Assembly (NCBI GenBank): GCA_031266495.1
Contig: JAISAX010000130.1
Coordinates: forward strand, 1 to 11,413
Direction: 5' to 3'
From: Opitutaceae bacterium
GTDB lineage: Bacteria; Verrucomicrobiota; Verrucomicrobiae; Opitutales; Opitutaceae
Length of the DNA: 11,413 nt
A model generated the notes under the pieces. The model had not been told where the DNA came from, made no database searches, and worked only from the letters and a program-made list of their open reading frames with translations. Position numbers and translations under genes: made by a program. This document shows positions 11,373-11,413 of the stretch, in pieces. Each line of letters opens with the position of its first letter. Within the stretch, counting starts at the first letter, position 1.

Positions 11373-11413
11373 CGGTGGGCTGTGTGGCACGCCAGCGAGG
11401 GGGCCCGCCAACC

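Larger units (their letters stand above)
10878..11413. other. Gene-free 536-bp tail filled with short palindromes
   Basis: No reading frame on either strand looks like a gene; the short minus-strand frames here simply read through palindromes. The content is a tandem AGTTTAAGTTG pair (10958-10984), with an inverted match (CTTAAACT) at 11005-11012, and then about a dozen perfect short palindromes listed separately. Any promoter of the minus-strand gene ending at 10877 must lie here, but no convincing box pair was found. Confidence 0.8.

Noticed and set aside
11012..11411. Minus-strand ORFs in the window tail
   Set aside because: They are reading frames through palindromes, with no coding-like composition or motif.

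Overview
The window is high-GC, tightly packed chromosomal DNA with most genes on the + strand. It looks like a member of the Verrucomicrobiota, most likely an Opitutaceae-type genome. That placement is inference. It rests on the strong C/G third-position bias, the almost complete lack of Shine-Dalgarno sequences, and small GxxExxY and four-helix-bundle suffix proteins scattered among housekeeping genes. The dense short palindromic repeats between genes point the same way. No rRNA or tRNA was seen.

Layout. Positions 1-591 hold the 3' part of pheS. A GxxExxY (PD-(D/E)XK-like) gene at 776-1180 sits between imperfect terminal inverted repeats, followed by pheT (1246-3807) and gatC (3822-4106). 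A second, internally deleted copy of the same inverted-repeat cassette lies at 4122-4341. Then come gatA (4353-5816), a repeat-filled gap, gatB (5995-7485), a four-helix-bundle suffix protein (7514-8125), a gap carrying a 35-bp inverted repeat, and a large malic enzyme (8453-10126). A repeat-filled gap follows, then a convergent gene for a small membrane-anchored protein (10877-10362, minus strand). The window ends in about 500 bp of short perfect palindromes.

How the genes work together. pheS/pheT encode the two chains of phenylalanyl-tRNA synthetase. gatC/gatA/gatB encode the GatCAB amidotransferase, which converts misacylated Glu-tRNA(Gln) and/or Asp-tRNA(Asn) into Gln-tRNA or Asn-tRNA. 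Positions 1-7485 are therefore a translation-fidelity cluster in one orientation, probably co-transcribed at least in part. The malic enzyme (malate to pyruvate plus CO2) is a separate carbon-metabolism gene. The GxxExxY and four-helix-bundle genes are accessory and have no obvious link to translation.

The most interesting signal is how repeats and accessory ORFs fill almost every gene junction. Two copies of a small cassette (inverted repeat - GxxExxY ORF - inverted repeat) sit just upstream of pheT and gatA, separating them from their usual partners pheS and gatC. One copy is intact and the other is reduced to its ends. A heptanucleotide repeat has entered the pheT reading frame. Two hairpins of one family differ by compensatory base changes. 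The last 450 bp is a mosaic of about a dozen small perfect palindromes with mostly 3-nt loops.
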